Virus record (IMG/VR): IMGVR_UViG_3300017989_000215
Span: 1 to 39,379 of that record
Reading direction: 5' to 3' (one strand)
Length of the DNA stretch: 39,379 bases
From: a virus
The position numbers were made by a program, and so were the translations under genes. The notes below the pieces were generated by a model. That model was not told the origin of the DNA, searched no databases, and saw only the letters and a program-made list of their open reading frames with translations. Positions 1-9,100 of this stretch are shown piece after piece. The number at the start of each line of letters is the position of its first letter. The stretch's first letter is position 1.

Positions 1-2
1 AC

Positions 3-416
3 GATAAACAAGAAGAGCCATCAGAGCCATACCGCTCAGATGAAATAGATAAGCTTGCAGAGGCCTTAGCTGCGGCACAGGCCACCATGTCTGTAGCCAG
101 AAAAGACTCAAGAGCTCATAACTCAGTTTATGCTACATTTGCAGACCTTAAAAAAGCAGCTGACCCTTCTTTAAACAAAAACGGACTATCCGTTATTCAG
201 ACATATACTAACGGAAACCTTAAAACCTTACTTTTACATTCATCAGGACAATGGATAAGCTCAAAAGTAAGCATCTTGGATTACATAAACCCCAACACAC
301 GACTATCTAAACAACAAGAGTTTGGGTCAACAAGATCATACCTAAAAAGATACTCCTACCAAGATATAACCGGAGTTGTAGATGCAAAAGAAGACGATAA
401 TAATGGATATAAATAA
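3..416 (+). CDS. ERF-family single-strand annealing protein, 5' end cut by window
   Basis: The frame is open to the left edge, so the gene starts outside the window; an ATG at 87 lies inside the conserved domain and is not the start. The visible 137 residues carry an ERF-type pattern: LAEALAAAQATM, then KDSRAHNSVYATFADL, a proline/KNGLSVIQ block and HSSGQWI. ERF proteins (known from P22 Erf) bind ssDNA and anneal homologous strands during phage recombination and genome circularisation. The C-terminus is short and acidic (DAKEDDNN). It is followed after a 43-base gap by a small membrane-protein gene and then by a second ERF-like gene at 755, with which it shares the HSSGQWI block. Family assignment is by motif memory; function is inferred from the family. 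Confidence 0.8.
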   Translation, partial: DKQEEPSEPYRSDEIDKLAEALAAAQATMSVARKDSRAHNSVYATFADLKKAADPSLNKNGLSVIQTYTNGNLKTLLLHSSGQWISSKVSILDYINPNTRLSKQQEFGSTRSYLKRYSYQDITGVVDAKEDDNNGYK

Positions 417-459
417 GAGTAATAAAGGCGATAAACCATAAAAACGAGAAAGGGAGATA

Positions 460-738
460 ATGATAGATTTTTACTTAGTAGTATTATGTGGAGCAATGCT
501 AATAACATCATCCATAGTTTACCGTAAATCATGTAATGCGCTGCAAGATGCATACGATCTTACGAACAAAACCCTTGAAATTTTAATGTCTACAAGGAAA
601 TCGGTAGGCCATATAATCTCTAGCCAAGAATCAATAATCAAGGCAACAGACGGCATCAGAAAAGAACTAGATAAACTACACAACAAGAAAAAACCAGGAA
701 GAAAGCCTAAAAATAAGTTAGTTAACAACGAGTCTTAA
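460..738 (+). CDS. Small membrane-anchored coiled-coil protein with basic AT-hook-like tail
   Basis: No family recognised. The 92 residues start with a hydrophobic segment (about residues 3-20, YLVVLCGAMLITSSIVY) that should act as a membrane anchor, continue with a polar helical region (25-75) rich in Leu/Ile heptad-like spacing, and end in a strongly basic stretch, KKKPGRKPKNK, similar to an AT-hook. The ATG at 460 is preceded by AGGGAG at good spacing. It lies between the two ERF genes in the same direction. A membrane-tethered DNA-binding accessory of the recombination module is possible, but this is a guess from composition. Confidence 0.6.
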   Translation: MIDFYLVVLCGAMLITSSIVYRKSCNALQDAYDLTNKTLEILMSTRKSVGHIISSQESIIKATDGIRKELDKLHNKKKPGRKPKNKLVNNES

Positions 739-754
739 TACCTAAGGAGAGTTG

Positions 755-1498
755 ATGGAAAGTAATATAAGTAACGAAACACTGCTTAAATCTATCGAAG
801 AGCTAACTAAAAAAATAGATAAAATAAATAAAGAAAAACCATACAGCAAATCTTACCAGTCACAACAAACTAACGAGCTCAACGCATCACTTGCAAAAAC
901 CTTTAGCGAATACCCTCAAATAAAATATAACCGAAAAGACAGCTACTTCGGAAACGACTACGCAGACCTAGACCTAATCCTAACTAACATGAGACCACTA
1001 CTCTCTAAGAACGATCTTTCTATCACTACTAGGACAATCATACTAGACAGCGGAGAAACTATCTTAGAAACCAGATTATGGCACTCCTCAGGTCAATGGA
1101 TAGAATCCCGAGCTAGACTACTCCCATCCAAGAACGACACCCAAACATATTCATCAGCGCTTATGCACCTAACACGAACTCAGATCATGGCCATTTTAAG
1201 TATCACTGTAATTAATAACCCTGACGATGACAACGCAGTAAGACAAATGGCTTCCGCAAGAGAGATAATAGCAAGAGCAGCATCAGGCGCTAACGTCTAC
1301 GACTCCAAAAAAGAAAGCTTCGAGCCAATATCTAAAGACCAAGTCGCCGAAATAGAAAACGAAATGGTAAACCTCGATGACTTCCGATCTGAAATACTTG
1401 ACGCATACAGAATACAAAGCATAACCGACCTACCTAAATCTAAATACAGAACCGCACTCAACAGAATACGAGAAATAAAAAATAAACTCGGACGATAA
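755..1498 (+). CDS. ERF-family single-strand annealing protein (second copy)
   Basis: The 247-residue product shows the ERF pattern: LNASLAKTFSEYPQIKYN, then YFGNDYADLDLILTNMRPLL, KNDLSI and LWHSSGQWIESR (about residues 40-125), followed by a predicted flexible, charged C-terminal region. The family anneals ssDNA in RecA-independent phage recombination. ATG 755 is chosen over the upstream TTG at 752 because AAGGAG (744-749) is then about 5 bases away. The stop overlaps the next start (TAATG), so translation is coupled. Two related annealing proteins in one operon is unusual; the two differ greatly in sequence outside the shared blocks. The C-terminal half (from about residue 170, KKESFEPISKDQVAEIENEM) may bind a partner protein. 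Confidence 0.75.
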   Translation: MESNISNETLLKSIEELTKKIDKINKEKPYSKSYQSQQTNELNASLAKTFSEYPQIKYNRKDSYFGNDYADLDLILTNMRPLLSKNDLSITTRTIILDSGETILETRLWHSSGQWIESRARLLPSKNDTQTYSSALMHLTRTQIMAILSITVINNPDDDNAVRQMASAREIIARAASGANVYDSKKESFEPISKDQVAEIENEMVNLDDFRSEILDAYRIQSITDLPKSKYRTALNRIREIKNKLGR

Positions 1499-1764
1499 TG
1501 ATAGAACGATATACTCCACCCAATAAACTTACACACGAACCTTATGGAACAATAATAAAAGTAATTTCAGGAGAGCGAGATGTTTACTACGTACAAACAT
1601 CAACAAGCTTAAAACATCCGCAATGGAAACCTATAGAAATGATACTTAGCATGACTTTTAGTAACCTTCTTTCTAATGAAGAGTTTATCGATGTATGCTT
1701 AAAGCTAATAAACAACAAAGACCAAATAAACACAGAAAGACTTATTCAAATATTAAGGAGATAA
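1498..1764 (+). CDS. Small conserved phage-type protein of unknown function
   Basis: The 88-residue protein begins PPNKLTHEPYGTIIKV and continues with a DVYYVQTS strand and a KPIEMILSMTF motif. From memory this resembles short phage proteins found next to recombination genes, but no biochemical role is known to me. The start overlaps the ERF stop codon by one base (TAATG), which argues for coupled expression with the annealing protein. No signal peptide or membrane segment is seen. The C-terminal third is helical and basic (NNKDQINTERLIQILRR). Confidence 0.65.
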   Translation: MIERYTPPNKLTHEPYGTIIKVISGERDVYYVQTSTSLKHPQWKPIEMILSMTFSNLLSNEEFIDVCLKLINNKDQINTERLIQILRR

Positions 1765-1767
1765 AGA

Positions 1768-2034
1768 ATGAGCTACTCAAAAATGGTATCCGCTATAATA
1801 CTCTCAATCATTTCCGGCATCATGTCGTATCTAATAATTAACCACTACACAAGCCATCAACCAGAACCAGAAACCCAAGAAGTAAACGTATACTTCATTC
1901 TAGACCCAGAAAACACATCCAAAATAATACAAGACAAAATAACAAAAGAAGCCATAATAAAAAAAGATACATTAGACCTTACTAACCTCGACCTCACTAA
2001 AACAAAAAAACAACCCATGAAGCAGTTGTGCTAA
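1768..2034 (+). CDS. Small single-pass membrane protein, periplasmic tail
   Basis: No family recognised. Residues 5-25 (KMVSAIILSIISGIMSYLII) form a signal anchor, followed by a Pro/Glu linker (QPEPETQE), a short strand VNVYFILDPE and a Lys/Asp/Thr-rich tail, 88 residues in all. The start is well supported by AAGGAG eight bases upstream. It is the last gene before the strong terminator at 2041-2062. The VNVYFILD block faintly recalls periplasmic coupling proteins, but I cannot assign it; an accessory lysis (spanin-like) role cannot be excluded. Confidence 0.6.
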   Translation: MSYSKMVSAIILSIISGIMSYLIINHYTSHQPEPETQEVNVYFILDPENTSKIIQDKITKEAIIKKDTLDLTNLDLTKTKKQPMKQLC

Positions 2035-2040
2035 AACATT

Positions 2041-2068
2041 AAGGGGCCTTCGAAGGCCCCTTTTATAA
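2041..2068. terminator. Strong bidirectional rho-independent terminator
   Basis: Near-perfect palindrome with arms AAGGGGCC (2041-2048) and GGCCCCTT (2055-2062) around TTCGAA, followed on the + strand by TTTATAA. It lies exactly between the convergent genes ending at 2034 and 2069 and should stop transcripts from both sides. Confidence 0.92.
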
Positions 2069-2401
2069 TTATCTACCCGGAGGAAGATCACTTATACTTT
2101 TTATCTTATCCGGAAATTTCTTATCCCGCTTAGATCTATTCTTATAACTCTTATGCTTAAATATAACCCTAGCAAAACCCTCATCACTAGTAGGTATAGA
2201 ATCAATACCCATCTCACCCAATAAAGGCATCCATTTTTCCCTTAAAGATCTAGTTATATTACTCAAATTATGCTCCAAGACCCACTTAACAAGCCTCTCA
2301 ATCTCAGACTCAAAATCTTCCTCAAAAATAATATCCTTAAAAATGGCTTTCTTTATATCATCTAACTCAAATATAACTCTGTCATCTATCTTTATTTTCA
2401 T
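2069..2401 (-). CDS. Small conserved phage protein, end of fibre operon
   Basis: A 110-residue, charged, cytosolic-looking protein: N-terminal MKIKIDDRVIFELDDIKKAI, a central helical WVLEHNLSNITRSLREKWMPLL segment, then SDEGFARVIF and a basic RSKRDKKFPDK end. From memory similar short proteins occur near tail or lysis genes in marine podoviruses, with no known function. It is the last gene of the leftward unit, 17 bases after the fibre gene stop at 2419, with an AAGGAG ribosome site. No enzyme motif is visible. Confidence 0.6.
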   Translation of the reverse strand: MKIKIDDRVIFELDDIKKAIFKDIIFEEDFESEIERLVKWVLEHNLSNITRSLREKWMPLLGEMGIDSIPTSDEGFARVIFKHKSYKNRSKRDKKFPDKIKSISDLPPGR

Positions 2402-2418
2402 AATTAAAACTCCTTATA

Positions 2419-5400
2419 TTAAGTAGCTATTAAAAATCCACCAATCCAAGTATGGGTAGCTCCAACACCTACTGTTTTGGTTCCCTGCTCAACTATGATA
2501 GCACAGTTAAACTGGGCAGTATCACCAGCAGACATCCTCGCAAATACCGTATAAAACAACGTTTGCTCATCATTATAAACTAAGGCAGGGTTAATCAATT
2601 GATAAGTTTTAGATGTTGTCACTATATTTAATGGATCAGTATATACATAAATATAAACAGGCGGATCTGGAGGCGGCTCTTGAAGGTTAGTAAGCAAAAT
2701 ACTTAACGTAAAATTATATAATCCAGTTATAGGTGCTGTAAATACTGCATTAGATCCAGCTCCGTTTCCAGGATAAAAATCACCACCAGAATCATACTCT
2801 TCTACCATTGAGATATTAGCACCAAGCCAATACGTACTACCATCTCCAGTGACATTAGCTCTATTACTTGCCTGATACGCCCTAAACGCAGATCTTGGAA
2901 GAGCATCTGATGTAACTGTTCCAAGCTGCCCATCTGAATTAACGTAAACTAGCGAACCTGTTCCTATATTTGTTCCATAAGTAGCTGCAACAAAAAGCTT
3001 ATTTTGTTCAAAATTACCAGTTCCGGTTGTACCTATCCTTATCGTATTATTGTCACCAACAACTCCATCATTAGATATTAAAACATTATTAGATTCCGAC
3101 GAAGCGAGATCGAAACCACCATTAATAAGAGTATTGTAACTTCCTGTTGTTGGACCTCCATAGTTATCGATGCCTATACCTACATTTCTAGTACCAGATG
3201 TAAGTCTGCCTCTATACCCTACAAGTGTATTACTTCCTCCTGTTGTTATTGAGGCCCCAGAGTTATGTCCAACTAAAGCATTAAGATCTCCAGATGTTAT
3301 TAAAGATCCAGTTCCGTATCCAACAGCTGTATTATAACCTCCAGTACTTAATTGCAATGATCCTGCTCCAACAGAAACACTAAAATCAGCAGCGCCAGAT
3401 CCAGCACCCAATGCAACACTACGACCATTTAAAGGACCACTTAAAAAGTTACCTCCCTGCATTGTTATTTGACCAGCATAATTCCATGCAATTGGATTGG
3501 CTAAGCTAACCGTAGTAGTCGGTCCAGTTGGACTACTGACTACGATATTATCTCCACCGCTTATAGTGGTTATTCCTCCTCCTCCACCACCAGTATTAGT
3601 GATAGTTATACTGTTAGCACCAGGCGTAATAGAAATGCCAGATCCGGCAGTCAAAGAAGCCCACGCAGGCGCTCCAGTACTAGATCCAATTAATACTTGA
3701 CCATCAGTGCCTTCACTAGAACTAAACAGTCCAGCCGCAGAGCTCTGTACAACGCCGCGACCTAAACCAGAAACAGTCAACGCTGTTCCTACTGTCGTAG
3801 CCCCTGTAGACGCCAATGTACTACCAGCTGTAATAGACGTTCCTGAACTTATAGATGTACCAGCTGTTACAGTTGTTCCAGCAGAAACAGACCCTGCCGT
3901 TGATGACACATTTCCAGAAATAGACGTGATATTACCTGTAGACGATATCGTAGTACCTGCTGTAACCGAAGTTCCCGCCGCTAGAGTTGTACCAGCTGTA
4001 ACCGAACCAGTTAAAATTATACTTGGGTCTAAGTTTATACTAACCTCACTAGCTCCACTTGCTACAGTTCCTATGTTAGTGCCACCATGCAATGTTATTG
4101 CATTAGCTCCAGAAATAGTCGCTGTTCCACTATCAGTAGGGTTAGTTAATAAACCACCTCCACCACCACCGGATACCTTAAATGATGGCAAAACACCAGG
4201 ACCGTTAGACGTTAATACATAGCCCGATGTCCCTGTACTTACTGAACCAAGCTGACCATTACTATCAACTATAGCAACTTCTATTCCACCAACAGGAGTT
4301 ACTCCATAGATACCAGCTATAAACGCGCGATTCTGCTGTTTATCTCCAGAGCCATCTATACCTATACGTATAGTATTAGACTCACTTGCACCGTCATTAC
4401 TAATTAAAATATTACTGCTACTTGTTGTTCCAAGTGATGCACCAGCACCATAACCAGTTCCGTCAGCGTTAGAGGCTGAGGAACATCCTATTGCCGTGTT
4501 ATAAGAGCCTGTTGTTACGAATACACCTGTTGTCTTACCAATAAAAGTGTTATAAACCGCTGAAGTTAACGAGCCCCCAGTAGAAACACCCCATAAATTG
4601 TTAGCACTTCCTGTTGTTAAGTTACCGCCAGCGTCACTTCCCATACAAACATTACGGGTTCCTGAAGTTAAAGCGTCTAGCGATGATTGACCTAGACCTA
4701 AGTTAAAATCTCCTGTTAATGTAAAATTACCCGAACCAGGTCCTAAAAATAAATTATCACTACCATAGCTATGTAATAAACGCGATGAATTTTGTATTAT
4801 CTGACCATCTGTAGCCGTTGTCGTCGGTAAGTTAAGACTACCTGAGCTTATGTCCACATCTCCAGTTGTTACAGTCACTCCTGTGCCAGCTGTTACTGTT
4901 GTAGCCGCGTTTAAAAAACCAGCTAAAGTAACATCATCATCCAAATTTACAGTTACAGTAGGACCAGTAGGGTCAACCGTTGTTATATTAGTTCCACCAT
5001 CTACCTGAGATACACCACTCGAACCACCACTTGCAGATATTGTAATCTGACCCGGAACACTGCTGTCATCTATCGCTATATTAGAACCAGCAGTTAAATT
5101 AGCCCAAGCAATAGTTCCAGCACCATCAGTTATCAATAACTGACCAACTGTTCCATCACTAGAACTAAACAATCCAGCCGCTGAACTCTGAACAACCCCA
5201 TTAGATAAACTAGAAACAGTCAGATCATTACCAACAGTAACGTCATTACCAACAGTAATATCACCTAACGTAACATTAATATCTCCTATATCTACCTCAA
5301 TGTTACCACCAGTTGTCGTAATATCCGCAGCCGCTGTAATCTCATTTCCTGCAGTTATAGATCCTAACGTAGCCGTTATGTCTCCAGTATCTACCTCGAG

Positions 5401-6129
5401 GTTGCCTCCAGTTGTCGTAATATCTCCAACTGACGTAATCGTTCCAGAAAGAGAAATACTGTTGTCTAGGCTAACGGTAACCTCATGAGCTGCTGAAGCC
5501 GCCGTGTTAATGTTTAAACCACCTAATACATCTATAGTTCCAGTAGCTGAAACAGTCGCTGTACCACTGTCAGTTGGCATAGAGGTCAATCCTCCACCGC
5601 CTCCTCCTCCAGTAGCCTGCAAATCAAGAGTTCCAGGACCTGGGTTAAACACCACAGAACCGTCAGCAGATGTAAGCGTATACCAGGCAGGCGCCCCAGA
5701 TGTATTGCCAACCAAAACCTGACCATCAGTGCCAGCGCTCGTAGAAACCAAACCCGAAACATTAGTCTGTAATACACCCTTACCTAAAGATGAAATAGTT
5801 AAACTACCAGCCAAAGTAACACTGTCATCCAAATTAACTGTTACCGTAGGACCAGTAGGGTTAACAGTAGTTATATTAGTTCCACCATTAACCTGAATTA
5901 TAGAACCAACTCCACCTCCAGTTATAAGAGTCCAAGTCGCAACGTGAGCCTCCTTATCTGTCAACATCCAAATATTTTCAGTGCCCGACTCTAACCACAA
6001 ATGACCTATATCAAACTCTCTATAATCAGTAGTCAAAGGAGCTCTTTCATACGACGATAAATCAGGGGGCGCCACCGCATTGACACCCCGATAGTTTAAA
6101 ACTCCTTGTCCCGTAAACTTCTTTGTCAT
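2419..6129 (-). CDS. Giant tail fibre with C-terminal C1q/TNF-like domain
   Basis: The 1236-residue product is a low-complexity Gly/Thr/Ser/Val beta-rich fibre. Residues about 20-75 (ERAPLTTDYREFDIGHLWL, ending in TWTLITGGG) resemble the N-terminus of the fibre encoded at 11163-13424 and probably attach it to the virion. The body has repeated VTAGTTISSTGNI-like and TTGSYNTAIG-like units, the latter like head repeats of trimeric autotransporters. The last about 156 residues (from AFRAYQASN) show a C1q/TNF-type pattern (YDSGGDFYP, FTAPITGLYNF, closing WIGGFLIAT), a trimeric receptor- or sugar-binding fold in that family. ATG 6129 overlaps the upstream stop (TGATG); an in-frame TTG one codon earlier is ignored. 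Inferred role: host recognition. Confidence 0.85.
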   Translation of the reverse strand: MTKKFTGQGVLNYRGVNAVAPPDLSSYERAPLTTDYREFDIGHLWLESGTENIWMLTDKEAHVATWTLITGGGVGSIIQVNGGTNITTVNPTGPTVTVNLDDSVTLAGSLTISSLGKGVLQTNVSGLVSTSAGTDGQVLVGNTSGAPAWYTLTSADGSVVFNPGPGTLDLQATGGGGGGGLTSMPTDSGTATVSATGTIDVLGGLNINTAASAAHEVTVSLDNSISLSGTITSVGDITTTGGNLEVDTGDITATLGSITAGNEITAAADITTTGGNIEVDIGDINVTLGDITVGNDVTVGNDLTVSSLSNGVVQSSAAGLFSSSDGTVGQLLITDGAGTIAWANLTAGSNIAIDDSSVPGQITISASGGSSGVSQVDGGTNITTVDPTGPTVTVNLDDDVTLAGFLNAATTVTAGTGVTVTTGDVDISSGSLNLPTTTATDGQIIQNSSRLLHSYGSDNLFLGPGSGNFTLTGDFNLGLGQSSLDALTSGTRNVCMGSDAGGNLTTGSANNLWGVSTGGSLTSAVYNTFIGKTTGVFVTTGSYNTAIGCSSASNADGTGYGAGASLGTTSSSNILISNDGASESNTIRIGIDGSGDKQQNRAFIAGIYGVTPVGGIEVAIVDSNGQLGSVSTGTSGYVLTSNGPGVLPSFKVSGGGGGGLLTNPTDSGTATISGANAITLHGGTNIGTVASGASEVSINLDPSIILTGSVTAGTTLAAGTSVTAGTTISSTGNITSISGNVSSTAGSVSAGTTVTAGTSISSGTSITAGSTLASTGATTVGTALTVSGLGRGVVQSSAAGLFSSSEGTDGQVLIGSSTGAPAWASLTAGSGISITPGANSITITNTGGGGGGITTISGGDNIVVSSPTGPTTTVSLANPIAWNYAGQITMQGGNFLSGPLNGRSVALGAGSGAADFSVSVGAGSLQLSTGGYNTAVGYGTGSLITSGDLNALVGHNSGASITTGGSNTLVGYRGRLTSGTRNVGIGIDNYGGPTTGSYNTLINGGFDLASSESNNVLISNDGVVGDNNTIRIGTTGTGNFEQNKLFVAATYGTNIGTGSLVYVNSDGQLGTVTSDALPRSAFRAYQASNRANVTGDGSTYWLGANISMVEEYDSGGDFYPGNGAGSNAVFTAPITGLYNFTLSILLTNLQEPPPDPPVYIYVYTDPLNIVTTSKTYQLINPALVYNDEQTLFYTVFARMSAGDTAQFNCAIIVEQGTKTVGVGATHTWIGGFLIAT

Positions 6130-9100
6130 CAAAAACCCTTTCCTTTTAAGATAGCTTCTAAGCTTTCAAGGCGATCTTCAAGACTGGATATTTTTTTTGA
6201 CTGCTTAATAAGCTCATTTAATAATAACTGAGGAAGATCATGATATTTAACGTTATAAGGCAACCCTTCATCATCCAAATTAACCAACAAAGGCATGTGC
6301 TCCATAACCTCTTCAGCTATCAAACCATACTGCCTACGCTTAGAAAGATCGTTCTTATAGTTAAATACAACAGGTCTTAAATCCAAAATAGAAGAACTAT
6401 ACGAATCCATATCGTAAATATTCTCTTTAAACCTTTTAGATGATGTAGTTGTTCCAAATAGTCCAGTATTATCAACTAATACAGCCGCATTAGTACCACC
6501 TATTGATTTACCATAAACAGGTAAAGATTGAATCGTTCCTGTACCTTTAGGTGTAATAACTATATCAATATTAGCATCTGTACCATCAGCAGCTAAAGTA
6601 GTACCAGTAAGCGTTAACCCAGCTGCTGCAACATTAGTATCAAACGTTGTTGCATTCATAGTTGTTACTGTAGGTGTTGAACTCCAAGAAGCGTCAGCTC
6701 CAGTGGTTCCTATTAGAACTTCCCCTGTAGATCCAACTGCAGTAGCTGTTATAGCTCCAGTTCCAGAACCTAAAAGAACTCCATGGTCAGTTAATGTAGC
6801 AGCCCCAGTACCACCGTTAGCAACCCCTAGTGAAGCCACTGAACCAAGTTGACCATTAGAATCAACATAGGCTACATTTAATGTGCCACCTGGTGTTACT
6901 CCATAAATACCAGCAATATAGCAAGCATTATGATTAGTAGAATTACCAATTCTTATTTTTCCAGATTCTGCAGCTACACCTTCATGGCAAAGACATATAT
7001 TATAACTCTCAGAATCAGTATAAAGATATCCAGCTGCATATGTATTAGCTCGTCCCAAGGCTAAATTATGAGACCCATGCAATAATTGACCTAAAGTATT
7101 ATTTCCTAGGGCAGCGTTGTGATCAGAATCAATTAATTCAAATAGCGCAGACTGGCCAATCGCGGTATTGTACGACCCAGACGTCAAATCCGGCAATGTT
7201 TGCGATCCTTGCCCATTGTTGGCCTGACCAGATGTTACAGATTTTAAGCATTGATATCCGAGCCCCAAATTATTATTTCCAGTTAATGTAAAATTACCCG
7301 CTTCTTTGCCTAAAAAAACACTGTTAGTTCCATATGCATGAAGATACCTGCTAGCATTTATGGTTATCTGACCATCAGTAGCCGTTGTAGTAGGTAAATT
7401 AATACTTCCAGAACTTACATCTACATCTCCTGTGGTGACTGTTACTCCAGTGCCAGCTGTTACAGAACCAGTTGTAGTCAAAGATGTCACTGTAGGTGTC
7501 AATGTTGAACCAAGCTGACCATTACTATCTGTAACAACAAGTCCATCATTGCCTCCTGTAGGTGTTACTCCATAAATACCAGCGATATAGGTAGTGTCTT
7601 GTTGTCCATTACCAGTTCCCTGTGTTCCAATATGTATAGTGTTTGACTCTGAAACCGTACCAGTATTAGCGATACATACGTTAGAAGACTCTGATGACGT
7701 ATAACTATATCCTGAAGCTTGGCCAATACACGTATTATAAGATCCAGTACTAACGCCATTAGAAAAAGTTGCATTTCCGATAGTCGTATTATACTCACCA
7801 GTCGATATATTCGCTCCAGAACTAGTTCCGATACAAACATTTCTAGATCCTGATGTTAAACCATTTAATGTATTATAACCAAATCCAAAATTATATTTCG
7901 CTGTTCCAGGTGTTAGCGTGAAGTTACCCGAAGAATTTCCTATAAAAACATTATAGTCAGCTGCTAATCCATAAGAATGAATAAGTCTAGTTCCATTTTG
8001 AATTATCTGACCATCAGCTGATGTAGTAGTCGGTAACTTTAAACTTCCAGAACTTACATCTACATCTCCGGTAGTTACGGTCACTCCTGTGCCAGATGTT
8101 ACAGAACCAGAAAATGAAGGACTTCCTGTCCATGTTGGGTCAGCTCCCGTTGAGCCCATTAAAGTCTCACCTGTCGCGCCAACCGCTAATGATCCTATAG
8201 CAACACCTGTTCCATTGCCTAAAAGCAAAGCATGATCTGTTGTCGTCTTACCCCATTCATCAATAGTTTCTAGCGCAGCCTGAACAGTAGTATCAGCAGA
8301 ATCCAGAATACCATCAAAATTAGTTACATTTGTTACCACTAACGAAGCTTGATTTGTTCCACCTAACGACGAGCCAGTTGTTAAAGTTTCCTTAGAGATA
8401 ACTACATCTATTATAGAATCAGTACTCTTTTGGTAAATTATATATCCAAGCCTTGAATTCTCTAGCTTTGCAACCTCATTTGTCGCTACAGCAGTAGTCC
8501 CATTAGATATGGCAGCATCTGCAGCAGCTAAATTACTATACTGTGATGTGTCTAAAACAGCTCCATAAACAGGAATAGATGAATTAAGATTATCCTTAGA
8601 AACATAAAGAGTATAAACACCATATTTATTGGCATCTAATACAGTAGCCGTACCAGCATTATTATAATAACCAGTAAATGTATCATTATAATTTTGCCTT
8701 ACCCATTTACCCGATGCGTCTGTATGCATCTTAACAAAATCAACTGCCACGCCCGCACTATCAGGAATAGTTGTATACAACCCATGATCACTTAACTCAT
8801 CAGTACCAACTATTTCTATTTTTTGAGTACCATTAAGAGTTATATTAGCTCCACCAGAGTGATTTTCTATTATACAGCCTATAGTATTATGAGCATATAT
8901 AGATACAGCAACAGGAAAATCATAAGGATGGTTCTCTTTAACTGTAACCTGATTATTAGTAGGTAAAGTGCTATCACGCATACACTGAAATAACGGAATA
9001 TAATCCTGGAATGTAGCTAGATCAAAAGAAGTTGTCTTACCTATAGTTCCAGTATCGTCGATATAAATTAAATACGTATTACCAGCTGTTAACCCACTTA

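Noticed and set aside
3497-5722. Long + strand open frames across the fibre genes
   Set aside because: They mirror Gly/Thr/Val codons of the - strand fibre (Pro/Val/Ala-rich shadows), have no ribosome sites and overlap a full-length, domain-bearing gene.
4260-8110. Possible diversity-generating retroelement variable region in the fibres
   Set aside because: Similar blocks exist, but no reverse transcriptase, template repeat or adenine-specific mismatch pattern is apparent in this window.
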